NCBI GenBank assembly: GCA_934693235.1 | Contig: CAKUUY010000002.1 | Coordinates: 135,034 to 199,033, forward strand | Length of the DNA stretch: 64,000 nt | Origin: an uncultured Candidatus Melainabacteria bacterium | GTDB lineage: Bacteria > Cyanobacteriota > Vampirovibrionia > Gastranaerophilales > Gastranaerophilaceae | Direction of reading: 5' to 3' | In this document: one piece after another, positions 33,681 to 41,791 of the stretch | Layout: each line of letters starts with the position of its first letter | Numbering within the stretch: position 1 is the stretch's first letter | Made by a program: the position numbers and the translations under genes | The notes under the pieces: generated by a model | What the model saw: only the letters and a program-made list of their open reading frames with translations | Told to the model about the DNA's origin: nothing | The model's database searches: none

Positions 33681-36383
33681 ATGCAAACCACCTTATTTGA
33701 ACAACCACATCAAAAATATGCTTCGGCTCTTGTAAATATCAAGGGACTCGGGGTAAAAACATTTAGCTACCTGATACCTGACGAGATGAAAGACAAAATT
33801 AAAATCGGTCAGGCTATTCTTGTACCTTTCGGGAGACAGGGCCTTGTAAATGCTTTTTGTGTTGGTTTTTCAAATTATTTAGCAGGAGATTTTAAGGTAA
33901 AAAAAATCAGTAAAATTATCGATGAAACCCCTCTTTTTTCAATAGATTATTTAAAACTTTTGGAATGGGTTGCAAACTACTACTGTTGTGATTTGGTAAC
34001 TGTTTTGAACGCAGCAATTCCAATGAAATTGATTGAAAAAGCATCTAAAACAGAAACCCTCATTAAATTTGAAAAATTTGACGGAGCCACAAAACGCCAA
34101 GAGGAAATCTTAAAACTTCTTGAAAAATCTGGAAAAATGCCACTGATTTTGTTCGAAAAATATGCAAAAACAACTCGTGCAACAATAAAAAAACTAGAAA
34201 CATCAGGATGTGTAAAACTTTATCAAGAGGAATTGTACAGAAACCCTCTTGATATTTTACAAATCACCGAACGGGAAGCTCTTTTTGAACTTTCCGGAGA
34301 CCAAAAAAAAGTTTATGAGGGAATAAGAGATAAAATTTTCAATTTTCAATTGACCCCTCACCCTAACCCTCTCCCACAAGGGGCGAGGGGAGCTACCACA
34401 AAAGCAGAACATTTTTATACTGAAAACGCCTTAAAATATTCAAAAGAACTTCGGCAAAATTCAACTGATGTTGAAAAAATATTGTGGTATTATTTGCGAA
34501 ATAATCAATTGGATGGGTATAAATTCCGTCGACAAGAAGCAATTGGTAAATATATTGTTGATTTTGTATGCTTTGAAAAGAAGTTAGTAATTGAATTAGA
34601 CGGTGGTCAACATAATGAATTAGAAAATATTTCTAAAGATAATGAACGACAGAAATTTTTAGAAGATAATGGATTTTCTATCTTAAGATTTTGGAATAAT
34701 GAAGTTATAGAAAATATTGAAAACGTATTAAATTCGATATACGAAACAATAATCCATAAAAATATTCCCTCGCCCCTTGTGGGAGAGGGTAGGGTGAGGG
34801 GTGTTGAATTCAATTCTCATCCCGAAATACTTTTACATGGTGTCACTGCATCCGGCAAAACAGAAGTTTATTTCAAGCTTATTGACGATACTATTAAAGC
34901 AGGAAAAAATGTTTTGTTCCTTGCTCCGGAAATCGCACTTGCATCACAGCTTACAAAACGTTTAGCAAAAAAATTCGGAACAGAAGATGTCGCGATATGG
35001 CACAGTAGTATTTCTGATGGTGAGAGGTACGACGTTTGGCAAAAACTTTATAAAAATGAGATAAAAATCCTTGCCGGAGCTCGTTCTGCAGTTTTTGCGC
35101 CATTAAAAGATATCGGATTAATTATAATTGACGAAGAACATGAAAGTGCTTATAAACAAACCACACCGGCACCTCGCTATGATGCTAGAGTTGTCGCAAG
35201 AAAACTTGCAGAATTTCATAATTGTCCACTGCTCTTGGGGTCTGCAACACCTGATATTTCAACTTATTATAAAGCTGTAAATACAGGAAATCTGTTCGAA
35301 CTCAAAAAACGCTTTAACGATGCAAAAGTTCCACCGGTTCTTGTGATTAATATGCAAGAATACGGACGTGCAGCATATAAAAGTGTAATTTCTAAACCTA
35401 TGCAAACAGAGATAAGAGAAACTCTTGCACAGGGCAAACAGGCAATTTTATTGATTAACCGCCGTGGTTTTTCAACATACACGCAATGTCAGGCTTGCGG
35501 ACACGTTATTGAATGCCCGAATTGTGCTATTCCAATGATTTGGCACGCAAAAGATCAAATATTAAAATGCCACTACTGTAACCACGTAGAGCGTTTTCCT
35601 GATGTTTGTCCTGAATGCGGTTCAGATGCGTTCAAAAACAGCGGAACGGGAACTCAAAAAATCGAACAATATATAAAAGATTTGTTCCCTGAAAACAATA
35701 TTGAACGAATTGATAGTGACATTTTGGTTAGGAAAGGTGAACACATAAGACTTTTAGAAAAATTTCAACGTGGAGATATCGATATTTTAGTCGGAACTCA
35801 AATGATTGCAAAAGGCTTGGATAACCCTAATGTTACGCTTGTTGGAGTAATCTCAGCTGATGCAAGTTTTAATCTGCCTGATTTTAGAGCTTCCGAAAGA
35901 GGTTTTCAGCTCCTTACACAGGTGGCAGGACGAGCAGGCAGAGGTGAGTTCGCCGGAAAAGTCCTTTTCCAAACCTATAACCCTGATTTTTACGCTTTGG
36001 AAAGTGCAAAATCACAAAATTACGGAGAATTTTACGAGACAGAAATAGCTGCCAGAGAAGAATTTGACTACCCACCGTTCAGTCAAATTATTCGGTTAAT
36101 TTTGAGTTCTCAAAACGGTTTCAGGGCAGAAAAATCCGCACAAGAAATTGCTATGCGGCTTTGCTTGATGGTAGAAAAATTCGGAATATCTGAAAGATTG
36201 GAAGTTTTAGGTCCATCACCTTGTGTAATAGAAAGATTGAACGGGCAATATCGTTTTCAGATTTTAATTAAAAATAAAATGGGGGAAAAAGGTCATCAAT
36301 TTGTTTCAAGCTTTTTGAACAAAATTACAATGCCAAAAGACATCCGTCTGGCAATCGATGTTGACCCATTGGATATTTTGTAA
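33681..36383 (+). CDS. priA: Primosomal protein N' (replication restart helicase) with in-frame mobile insert
   Basis: 900 residues from the ATG at 33681; starts at 33639 or 33648 are possible but lie in the palindromic repeat and none has a good ribosome site. N-terminal DNA-binding domain (KYASALVNIKGLGVKTFSYLIP), winged helix, then helicase: Walker A GVTASGKTE (about 386), DEEH (about 489), and the Cys zinc site CQACGHVIECPNC ... CHYCNH ... CPECG between the helicase lobes. About 150 residues (about 225-374) between the Gln-rich GDQKKVYEGI motif and Walker A are foreign: a DUF559 nuclease-like domain encoded by a mobile element. PriA restarts stalled forks by loading the replicative helicase. 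Without the insert the length is normal (about 740-750). Confidence 0.93.
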   Translation: MQTTLFEQPHQKYASALVNIKGLGVKTFSYLIPDEMKDKIKIGQAILVPFGRQGLVNAFCVGFSNYLAGDFKVKKISKIIDETPLFSIDYLKLLEWVANYYCCDLVTVLNAAIPMKLIEKASKTETLIKFEKFDGATKRQEEILKLLEKSGKMPLILFEKYAKTTRATIKKLETSGCVKLYQEELYRNPLDILQITEREALFELSGDQKKVYEGIRDKIFNFQLTPHPNPLPQGARGATTKAEHFYTENALKYSKELRQNSTDVEKILWYYLRNNQLDGYKFRRQEAIGKYIVDFVCFEKKLVIELDGGQHNELENISKDNERQKFLEDNGFSILRFWNNEVIENIENVLNSIYETIIHKNIPSPLVGEGRVRGVEFNSHPEILLHGVTASGKTEVYFKLIDDTIKAGKNVLFLAPEIALASQLTKRLAKKFGTEDVAIWHSSISDGERYDVWQKLYKNEIKILAGARSAVFAPLKDIGLIIIDEEHESAYKQTTPAPRYDARVVARKLAEFHNCPLLLGSATPDISTYYKAVNTGNLFELKKRFNDAKVPPVLVINMQEYGRAAYKSVISKPMQTEIRETLAQGKQAILLINRRGFSTYTQCQACGHVIECPNCAIPMIWHAKDQILKCHYCNHVERFPDVCPECGSDAFKNSGTGTQKIEQYIKDLFPENNIERIDSDILVRKGEHIRLLEKFQRGDIDILVGTQMIAKGLDNPNVTLVGVISADASFNLPDFRASERGFQLLTQVAGRAGRGEFAGKVLFQTYNPDFYALESAKSQNYGEFYETEIAAREEFDYPPFSQIIRLILSSQNGFRAEKSAQEIAMRLCLMVEKFGISERLEVLGPSPCVIERLNGQYRFQILIKNKMGEKGHQFVSSFLNKITMPKDIRLAIDVDPLDIL
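34353..34801. mobile_element. DUF559 mobile element with inverted ends, in frame inside priA
   Basis: Left end CCCCTCACCCTAACCCTCTC (34354 on) and right end 34767-34801 are inverted copies of about 35 bp, GC-rich in an AT-rich gene. Between them the frame encodes a DUF559/Vsr-like nuclease fold: DVEKILWYYLRNNQLDGYKF, RRQEAIGKYIVDFVC, LVIELDGGQH and ILRFWNNEVIENIE, with the acidic residues of VDF and IELDGGQH as likely active site. The ends translate as the LTPHPNPLPQGARG and SPLVGEGRVRG peptides that I recall at the edges of such proteins in many genomes. TTCAATT occurs at 34338-34344 and 34809-34815, in the same codon phase and 471 bases (157 codons) apart. Confidence 0.85.
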
Positions 36384-36385
36384 AG

Positions 36386-37180
36386 CTAAAAACATGATGT
36401 TGGCTTTTTTTCTTCTTCAATAGGCACACAGCATTCTCCGTATAATGCCCCAGGTTTTAATTCATAATCCTTTCCCCCAATATGGTTACAACCTGTTCCA
36501 TTGGTAAAAGCTCCATCTCCGTATATTCCACAGTTTCTACTAGAATCTCCAATTTCTGGTGCTGCATTTGCGCTCTGCATACCCCAGCTATAATATTTCG
36601 GTGCAACGTTATAAGCTGTTCCACCACACGATGCCATGCTTGAGCAAGAATCAATGAGAGTTCCTGTTGCAGAAACAGTATATTTGCACAAATCCTTTGC
36701 ACCTGTATTAGGATTTTTACTTCCGTTCAAATCTGCAACAAATGTAAAACTTGATGCTCCGGGTTCAAATTTTTTAATTCCGAAATACATTCCATCAGGA
36801 GTGACAAAACTGTAATACATATTAGAATCCGTCCAAATCGGGAAAGTTCCATTTGTAAATTTGTACTCACCTTGTGTCTCATCTGAAGTATCAACCGGAA
36901 CATCACCAACTATTTTAAAAACTTTATGCAATTCATCAGAAACACATTGTGATGTTGAACAAGAAGACAAACTGCTATTCGCAATTGTAGTAACATCTTC
37001 GTTAGCCATAAGTGATTTTATTCCATTTGCAAGAATTGATTGAGCTTTTTTGTTTTGGCTTTCAAAGACTTTGTCTCCAACTTTATTAACCAATGTCGGC
37101 ATTGTCATTGCCGCAACAACTCCAATTATACCAAGAGTAATCAAGACCTCTGCTAAAGTAAAAGCTTTGTATGATTTCAT
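36386..37180 (-). CDS. Type IV pilin-like (pseudopilin) protein
   Basis: 264 residues. The prepilin leader is MKSYKA and the mature N-terminus FTLAEVLITLGIIG, with Glu5 conserved and Ala instead of the usual Gly before the cut. A hydrophobic helix (about 7-28) follows. The C-terminal part is Cys-rich (at least 10 Cys, such as CSTSQC and GECCVPIEEE), suggesting disulfides in the exported head. It would be cut by a prepilin peptidase and join a pilus or secretion pseudopilus; no other pilus genes are in the window. Stop lies 2 bases from the priA stop (convergent). Confidence 0.88.
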   Translation of the reverse strand: MKSYKAFTLAEVLITLGIIGVVAAMTMPTLVNKVGDKVFESQNKKAQSILANGIKSLMANEDVTTIANSSLSSCSTSQCVSDELHKVFKIVGDVPVDTSDETQGEYKFTNGTFPIWTDSNMYYSFVTPDGMYFGIKKFEPGASSFTFVADLNGSKNPNTGAKDLCKYTVSATGTLIDSCSSMASCGGTAYNVAPKYYSWGMQSANAAPEIGDSSRNCGIYGDGAFTNGTGCNHIGGKDYELKPGALYGECCVPIEEEKKPTSCF

Positions 37181-37208
37181 TGTTTAAACCTCTTTCTGTT
37201 AAAAAATG

Positions 37209-37294
37209 TTACTATTTTATACATTTATAATTGTAATAATAACATGTATAAATACCAAATGCAACTCTGTATAAATAAATTGCTAAAATAGTAA
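37209..37294. promoter_or_regulatory. Inverted repeat and direct repeats between divergent pilin and XRE genes
   Basis: TTACTATTTTA (37209-37219) and its reverse complement TAAAATAGTAA (37284-37294) bracket the gap, with two TGTATAAATA copies (37245 and 37268) 23 bases apart between them. The inner copies look like extended -10 elements or operators for the XRE protein whose gene starts at 37296. Confidence 0.4.
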
Positions 37295-37295
37295 T

Positions 37296-37499
37296 ATGAT
37301 TAAAAACAGACTATCTATAATACTTGGCGAACAAAGAATGCGAATTTCAGAACTGGCAAGGCTAACCGGTATTAGTCAAAATACATTGAATAAAATTTAT
37401 CATAACAAAACTAAGAGTGTCGAATTTAGCACTCTTAATAAATTGTGCAACGCGTTACAAAAAAATTCACAAGAAATTTTTGAATTTACTCCCGATTAA
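37296..37499 (+). CDS. Small XRE/Cro-type HTH regulator
   Basis: 67 residues, almost all one helix-turn-helix domain: RLSIILGEQRMRISELARLTGIS then QNTLNKIYHNKTKSVEFSTL. This is the YozG/Cro-CI form with a short C-terminus (QEIFEFTPD). It probably binds an operator as a dimer; the inverted repeats directly upstream are candidates. Divergent from the pilin-like gene and 45 bases ahead of the carbonic anhydrase gene, so it may regulate either. Confidence 0.85.
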   Translation: MIKNRLSIILGEQRMRISELARLTGISQNTLNKIYHNKTKSVEFSTLNKLCNALQKNSQEIFEFTPD

Positions 37500-37544
37500 A
37501 AATATTTACTTGATTATGTTTTTTTATAATTTATAATTCTTCTT

Positions 37545-38120
37545 ATGATAGAAAGAGCTGAAAAAGAATTAAAAAAATTATTAGACGGAAATAAAAATTT
37601 TGTTAACGGAACTCCGACAACAAAAAATATGTCACTAGAAACACTTCAAAAATACGCGTTTCACCAAGAACCTTACGCTTGTGTTTTAACATGTTCCGAT
37701 TCAAGAGTAGTGCCAGAAATCATTTTTGATTGTGGAATTGGCGAACTTTTTGTAGTTAGAGTTGCAGGAATGACAACCGGACCAAATGTTATAGAAAGTG
37801 TTGAATATGCTGTAAAAAAACTTCGCGTTCCGCTTGTAATTCTACTGGGACATGACGATTGTGGCGTAATGAAATTCGCCAAAGAACATTATCCTGAACC
37901 AATGAAAGATTTTTCATCAATTTTAAAATGTGTTTATCCTGTTTTGAATCACAAAGAAGATATTTCTTGCCACAACTTTTTTGCGCAAGAACATACAAAA
38001 TGGGTTGAAGATTATTTGATGAAACACTCCGTAATTATCAATGAAGCAGTCAAGTCCAACGAAACAAGTATCGTAAATTGTCACTTTGACCACTCCACAG
38101 GATTGGTAAACATAATATAA
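37545..38120 (+). CDS. Beta-class carbonic anhydrase
   Basis: 191 residues. Zinc ligands are visible: CSDSR (about 46-50, with the catalytic Asp/Arg dyad) and HDDC (about 102-105, His and Cys ligands). GELFVVRVAGM and NVIESVEYAV are typical. It interconverts CO2 and bicarbonate in the cytoplasm, for carboxylations. The name could be can or cynT; no cyanate genes are nearby. A strong terminator follows. Confidence 0.93.
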   Translation: MIERAEKELKKLLDGNKNFVNGTPTTKNMSLETLQKYAFHQEPYACVLTCSDSRVVPEIIFDCGIGELFVVRVAGMTTGPNVIESVEYAVKKLRVPLVILLGHDDCGVMKFAKEHYPEPMKDFSSILKCVYPVLNHKEDISCHNFFAQEHTKWVEDYLMKHSVIINEAVKSNETSIVNCHFDHSTGLVNII

Positions 38121-38125
38121 ATATT

Positions 38126-38151
38126 AAAAAGGAGCTCAATAGCTCCTTTTT
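38126..38151. terminator. Bidirectional terminator
   Basis: Stem AAAAAGGAGCT / AGCTCCTTTTT between convergent genes ending at 38120 and 38153. Confidence 0.9.
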
Positions 38152-38152
38152 A

Positions 38153-39457
38153 CTAGAATTCAGGTTGTTCCATTTTTATCATTTTATCGTATTCTTCAAC
38201 TGAAACTGTATCCGGAGCTTTTGAACTTGGTTCAAGTGCGCGTTTCAATAATTCGGGTTCTTTTTTATGAAGCTTTGAATCTGCTGTTACAATATCTGTC
38301 CCCAAAGTTGTTTTAATCAGGTGAATTGTTTTTTCGGATGGAGCTCCTTTACCGTTCATATAATTTTGAGCTTTATAACTTGCCCAATCATCTGATAGTT
38401 CATCCACTTTTGCATAACCCATATCTAATTCCCCATCAAGACGTTTGTCGATTTCGTTTTCTAAAATGTTTGTAACATATTCTTTTTGACTTTCAAAATG
38501 ACATGGCAAAATAATTTCGTTCCCAATAATTTCTTCAGGGTCACGTTTTTCATGTTTTTTCAAAAGTTCGGCTGCTATCTGCAAATGGCCAAGCTCAAAT
38601 GCCAAAAATTCTTCCCAAATAGGTTTCAATTTGTCATTAACTTCGTCAACATAGCAGTTGTAATATGTACAAACTTCAGTAAATTCATGCAAAAGCAATT
38701 TTTCATAAGGTGTTTCGCAAGGGTCAATTAAACTTTCGTACATTGTAACGTGTTCTTCTTCTACGTCGCAAATTTCTCCGTAAGTCTTTCTTAAATCGTC
38801 ATTGGCATACATCATCCCGTGTTCTGCATAAAAATTATGAGTTTGTTGTTCTGCAGACATAAGCGTATAAATATTTACTTTTGTTTGAGGAGAAGCAATA
38901 TTTTTATCATATGCTTTTCGGAGTCTTAACCCGTTATCATTATGATGGTATTGTGTAGGCCTGCTAATTACAACATCTGTTTGACCTTGTAAAATGTGGT
39001 CAGGATTTATTCCATCTATCATATAAGCCCATTGACTATATCTGTAAAGATGGTCAAAATCTTCTAACAAACCGAAATTAAATGTCTCTTTTACATAATC
39101 ATCAGGCTCGTTTTGTGCAAGCCAAGCTGTCAAATCCACAGCTACTTGTTCATATCCTAAAGTTGTCTCCAAAACAGTTTGACATGCCGGAGTCATCCAG
39201 TTTACGGTGGTTTGTTGCATATCTTCAATTCTGCGCATTAAAGCTAAAAGATTTCTGTCATCATAATCTTGGCAACTTCTTGCAAAATGGTGTTTAAATC
39301 CCCAGGCTTCAATTTCTATCCCATTCATAAGTATTTGACGGGTTCTTGAATAGCAATCAACATCATATTTGTCAAACGGACGTTTAACAATGTCGTGCCA
39401 ACTTCTCAATTGTTTTTCTAGCGTAATTCCTTTTTCTTTCAATGGATTAAATGTCAT
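38153..39457 (-). CDS. Large ferritin-like di-iron protein
   Basis: 434 residues. Four-helix-bundle carboxylate ligands are suggested by EQQTHNFYAEHG (about 202), EEEHVTMYE (about 231-239), HEFTEVCTYYNCY (about 254-266) and EFLAFELGHLQIAAE (about 281-295): ExxH pairs about 30 residues apart. It is much larger than ferritin or rubrerythrin, with extra N- and C-terminal domains. No signal peptide. It lies on the minus strand 27 bases behind the amylase-like gene, with a true ferritin gene divergent beyond. An oxidase or oxygenase role is possible; substrate unknown. Confidence 0.7.
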   Translation of the reverse strand: MTFNPLKEKGITLEKQLRSWHDIVKRPFDKYDVDCYSRTRQILMNGIEIEAWGFKHHFARSCQDYDDRNLLALMRRIEDMQQTTVNWMTPACQTVLETTLGYEQVAVDLTAWLAQNEPDDYVKETFNFGLLEDFDHLYRYSQWAYMIDGINPDHILQGQTDVVISRPTQYHHNDNGLRLRKAYDKNIASPQTKVNIYTLMSAEQQTHNFYAEHGMMYANDDLRKTYGEICDVEEEHVTMYESLIDPCETPYEKLLLHEFTEVCTYYNCYVDEVNDKLKPIWEEFLAFELGHLQIAAELLKKHEKRDPEEIIGNEIILPCHFESQKEYVTNILENEIDKRLDGELDMGYAKVDELSDDWASYKAQNYMNGKGAPSEKTIHLIKTTLGTDIVTADSKLHKKEPELLKRALEPSSKAPDTVSVEEYDKMIKMEQPEF

Positions 39458-39484
39458 CTTATTTAATTTCCTTTCCTTTTTTGG

Positions 39485-40852
39485 TTACATATTTACTGCC
39501 CAGGCAAATAATTCTCCGACTTTTCGGTTATATTCTCTGCCATCATCTTTAGCAAAAAGATTTTCGTAATGACTTTGAGCAGAACTATCTTGTGAAAACG
39601 TCGGATTTGTCATCATAAGTTTATGTGTTGTTGTGTCATATCTGAGCGGAAACAAATCAGCCATTTGCATAAAACTCGGCAACTTATCACTCGGGTGTTC
39701 ATATGCAAAAAGTGCTGAATTTATGCGGTTTAACTTTTGTTCGTAAGACAAACCACCCTCATAGTTGTCGTTCGTAACTTCAACCCCTGGAGCATAATCT
39801 CTTTGATATTTCAATTTTTCAGACAAATCTCGTACTACATTAAAGTTATCTCCGGTAATATAATCTGTTCCGGCATTCAAGCCCATATTACGATATCTTT
39901 CAAAATCATCCGAACTTTTTTCTCCTACAAAACTTATATTGGTTTTACCCGAACGAACGCGAATTTCATGCAATATATACTGCATTTGATGGTATTCCGG
40001 TAACGCACCAACACCTGTATAATTTCCTATATCATAACCACCAATGTGTTTGGCAGAATCTATAAACATACATTCAAACCCTAAATTCATAAGTTTTACG
40101 CATTCTTGAATATAAATTTCAACGTGTTCTGAATTTTGCCAATTAAAACCTTCGTCATTTTGGTTAATTTTTGCTATTTTTATTTGGTCAGCAGAAATTA
40201 CATGGCGAAAACCTACTTTAATTCCTCTAAAATGCGCCAAATCTACAAATGCTTTTAACTGCTCTTCGGGAGAAATTTTATCAGCAATGGAATAATCAAT
40301 AATATTGTTACTATAGCTTGTGTTTAACTTTATTCCGTATAGTGAATTTTCTTCAAAAACACCTTTTTCGTAAGCATCGCCATAGATATTTTGCCAAATT
40401 TGAGATAAAATTATACAGTTTGCAAAACTTTTGGCTGAAGGTGGAATTGCCGGTAATAATTTTATACAATTTAAAATTCCTTTGCAGGTACAACCATTGT
40501 CCATTACAGCGATTGCTCTATTATTAATTTCGATATAATTAGCTAACCTGCCCCATTTGTCACCATAATTCGGTGTCTTGATTTTATCAGGAAATTTATT
40601 ATAAAAAACACCACTTTCTGAAAGTGTTGTTATAATTTCAACAGATTTTTTGACAGAAAGTTTTAATAAATCTGCAGGAACGATATTTCCAAACCAACGC
40701 TTTCCATAAGCATTTCCAATTCCATGAAATGCTATATAATTGCTGAAATCATCTTTTCTTAAATTTATAGTTTCACCTAACGCGTTTAAAAGTTTGTTTA
40801 CACAATTCATAAACATGTTATAAAAAGCTTGTAGAAATTTTTCATCACACAA
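39485..40852 (-). CDS. Divergent alpha-amylase-like TIM-barrel protein
   Basis: 455 residues. Several blocks resemble GH13: FANCIILSQIWQNIYGDAYE (strand near the GH13 start), FVDLAHFRGIKVGFRHVI (about 206, like the VDAAHARGIKVILD strand), GFECMFIDSAKHIGGYD (about 256, where Asp would be the nucleophile) and ISFVGEKSSDDF (about 301, Glu as acid/base). The N-terminal 100 residues do not match. Start is a GTG at 40852; an internal Met (MFMNCV) is an alternative. Substrate unknown and activity uncertain; a glycan-active enzyme is an inference. Pairs with the ferritin-like gene downstream. Confidence 0.55.
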   Translation of the reverse strand: MCDEKFLQAFYNMFMNCVNKLLNALGETINLRKDDFSNYIAFHGIGNAYGKRWFGNIVPADLLKLSVKKSVEIITTLSESGVFYNKFPDKIKTPNYGDKWGRLANYIEINNRAIAVMDNGCTCKGILNCIKLLPAIPPSAKSFANCIILSQIWQNIYGDAYEKGVFEENSLYGIKLNTSYSNNIIDYSIADKISPEEQLKAFVDLAHFRGIKVGFRHVISADQIKIAKINQNDEGFNWQNSEHVEIYIQECVKLMNLGFECMFIDSAKHIGGYDIGNYTGVGALPEYHQMQYILHEIRVRSGKTNISFVGEKSSDDFERYRNMGLNAGTDYITGDNFNVVRDLSEKLKYQRDYAPGVEVTNDNYEGGLSYEQKLNRINSALFAYEHPSDKLPSFMQMADLFPLRYDTTTHKLMMTNPTFSQDSSAQSHYENLFAKDDGREYNRKVGELFAWAVNM

Positions 40853-40912
40853 ATTGGTAATAAAAAAATTTTTAGTGTTAAAATTGACTTAGGAATAAGA
40901 AGGAGAATAGTT

Positions 40913-41422
40913 ATGATTAATGAAAAATTAGAAAAAGCTTTTAATTACCAAATCAACAGAGAATTGTACTCAGAATACTTGTATCTTTCAATGCAAGCTT
41001 ATTTTGAAAGATTAAACCTTAAAGGTTTTGTAAACTGGATGACAGTTCAAGTTCAAGAAGAACACGCTCATGCAATGGGAATGTTCGATTACTTGAACCA
41101 AAGAGGAGGGAAAATTGAACTTGAAACAATCGAAAAACCTGAAATCGATTGGGCTTCCCCATTGGAAGTTTTTGAACACATTTTGACTCACGAAGAACTT
41201 GTTACATCATTGATTAACAAATTAATGGACGTTGCAGAAGAAACTAAAGACAGAGCCGCTATGTCATTCTTGAACTGGTATTTGAAAGAACAAGTTGAAG
41301 AAGAAGATAATGTTGGCAATGTTTTAGCAACATTGAGACTTATCGGAGATGACAAAAAAGCACTGTTAATGTTGGACAAAGACCTTGCAGCTAGAACTTT
41401 TGTAGCACCTGTAATCGGCTAA
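40913..41422 (+). CDS. ftnA: Ferritin (FtnA-type)
   Basis: 169 residues. Non-haem ferritin with the ferroxidase ligands ELYSEYLYL (Glu17 region), EEHAHAMG (about 49-56) and the later QVEEEDNV helix (about 127-134). It stores iron as a 24-mer shell and oxidises ferrous iron. Strong ribosome site AGAAGGAG before the ATG. Monocistronic, with a terminator 27 bases after the stop. Divergent from the amylase-like gene. Confidence 0.94.
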   Translation: MINEKLEKAFNYQINRELYSEYLYLSMQAYFERLNLKGFVNWMTVQVQEEHAHAMGMFDYLNQRGGKIELETIEKPEIDWASPLEVFEHILTHEELVTSLINKLMDVAEETKDRAAMSFLNWYLKEQVEEEDNVGNVLATLRLIGDDKKALLMLDKDLAARTFVAPVIG

Positions 41423-41448
41423 CAACTCAGCCTAAAAAATAAAAATTG

Positions 41449-41477
41449 AACCTCTGCGCATTTGCAGAGGTTTTTGT
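41449..41477 (+). terminator. Terminator after ferritin
   Basis: Stem AACCTCTGC / GCAGAGGTTTTT with a short loop. Confidence 0.88.
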
Positions 41478-41618
41478 ATAAGAAGGTTTGTAGAAAATAC
41501 AGAGTGTATTTAATTTGTTAGTTTAAACTAACTTTATATTAAAACAACATTTTTGTCAAGAGGGTTCATCAAATTTTATTGCTTGGCAAGAAATATGAGT
41601 GACCTATGAAAAAGTTAC

Positions 41619-41656
41619 TAAGACGTTAAGACGCTAAGACGATAAGTTCTTATCGG
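41619..41656. repeat. TAAGACG octamer tandem repeat and hairpin in a 369-base gap
   Basis: Three and a half 8-base TAAGACGN units (41619-41646) run into a hairpin CGATAAG / CTTATCG (about 41640-41655). The gap 41423-41791 otherwise holds the ferritin terminator and no supported ORF. The 8-base period resembles the GTGAATAA arms of the palindromic repeats, but the core is different. Confidence 0.5.
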
Positions 41657-41791
41657 TTAAGATATTTTCATGCATAGCAGCTATATCTGAAAATGAACTG
41701 TAAGTCGGCGTTGCTTGAATTATTAACACAATTTACTGACACAAAATTCTTCTTTCTTACGTTTAATACACGCATATAAAACAAAATCATA

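Noticed and set aside
34607..34813. Minus-strand ORF over the DUF559 element
   Set aside because: Antisense shadow; the plus-strand frame carries the nuclease motifs.
34338..34815. Intein in PriA
   Set aside because: No Cys/Ser start, no HN-Cys end and no splicing blocks; the inverted ends and DUF559 domain fit a DNA element.
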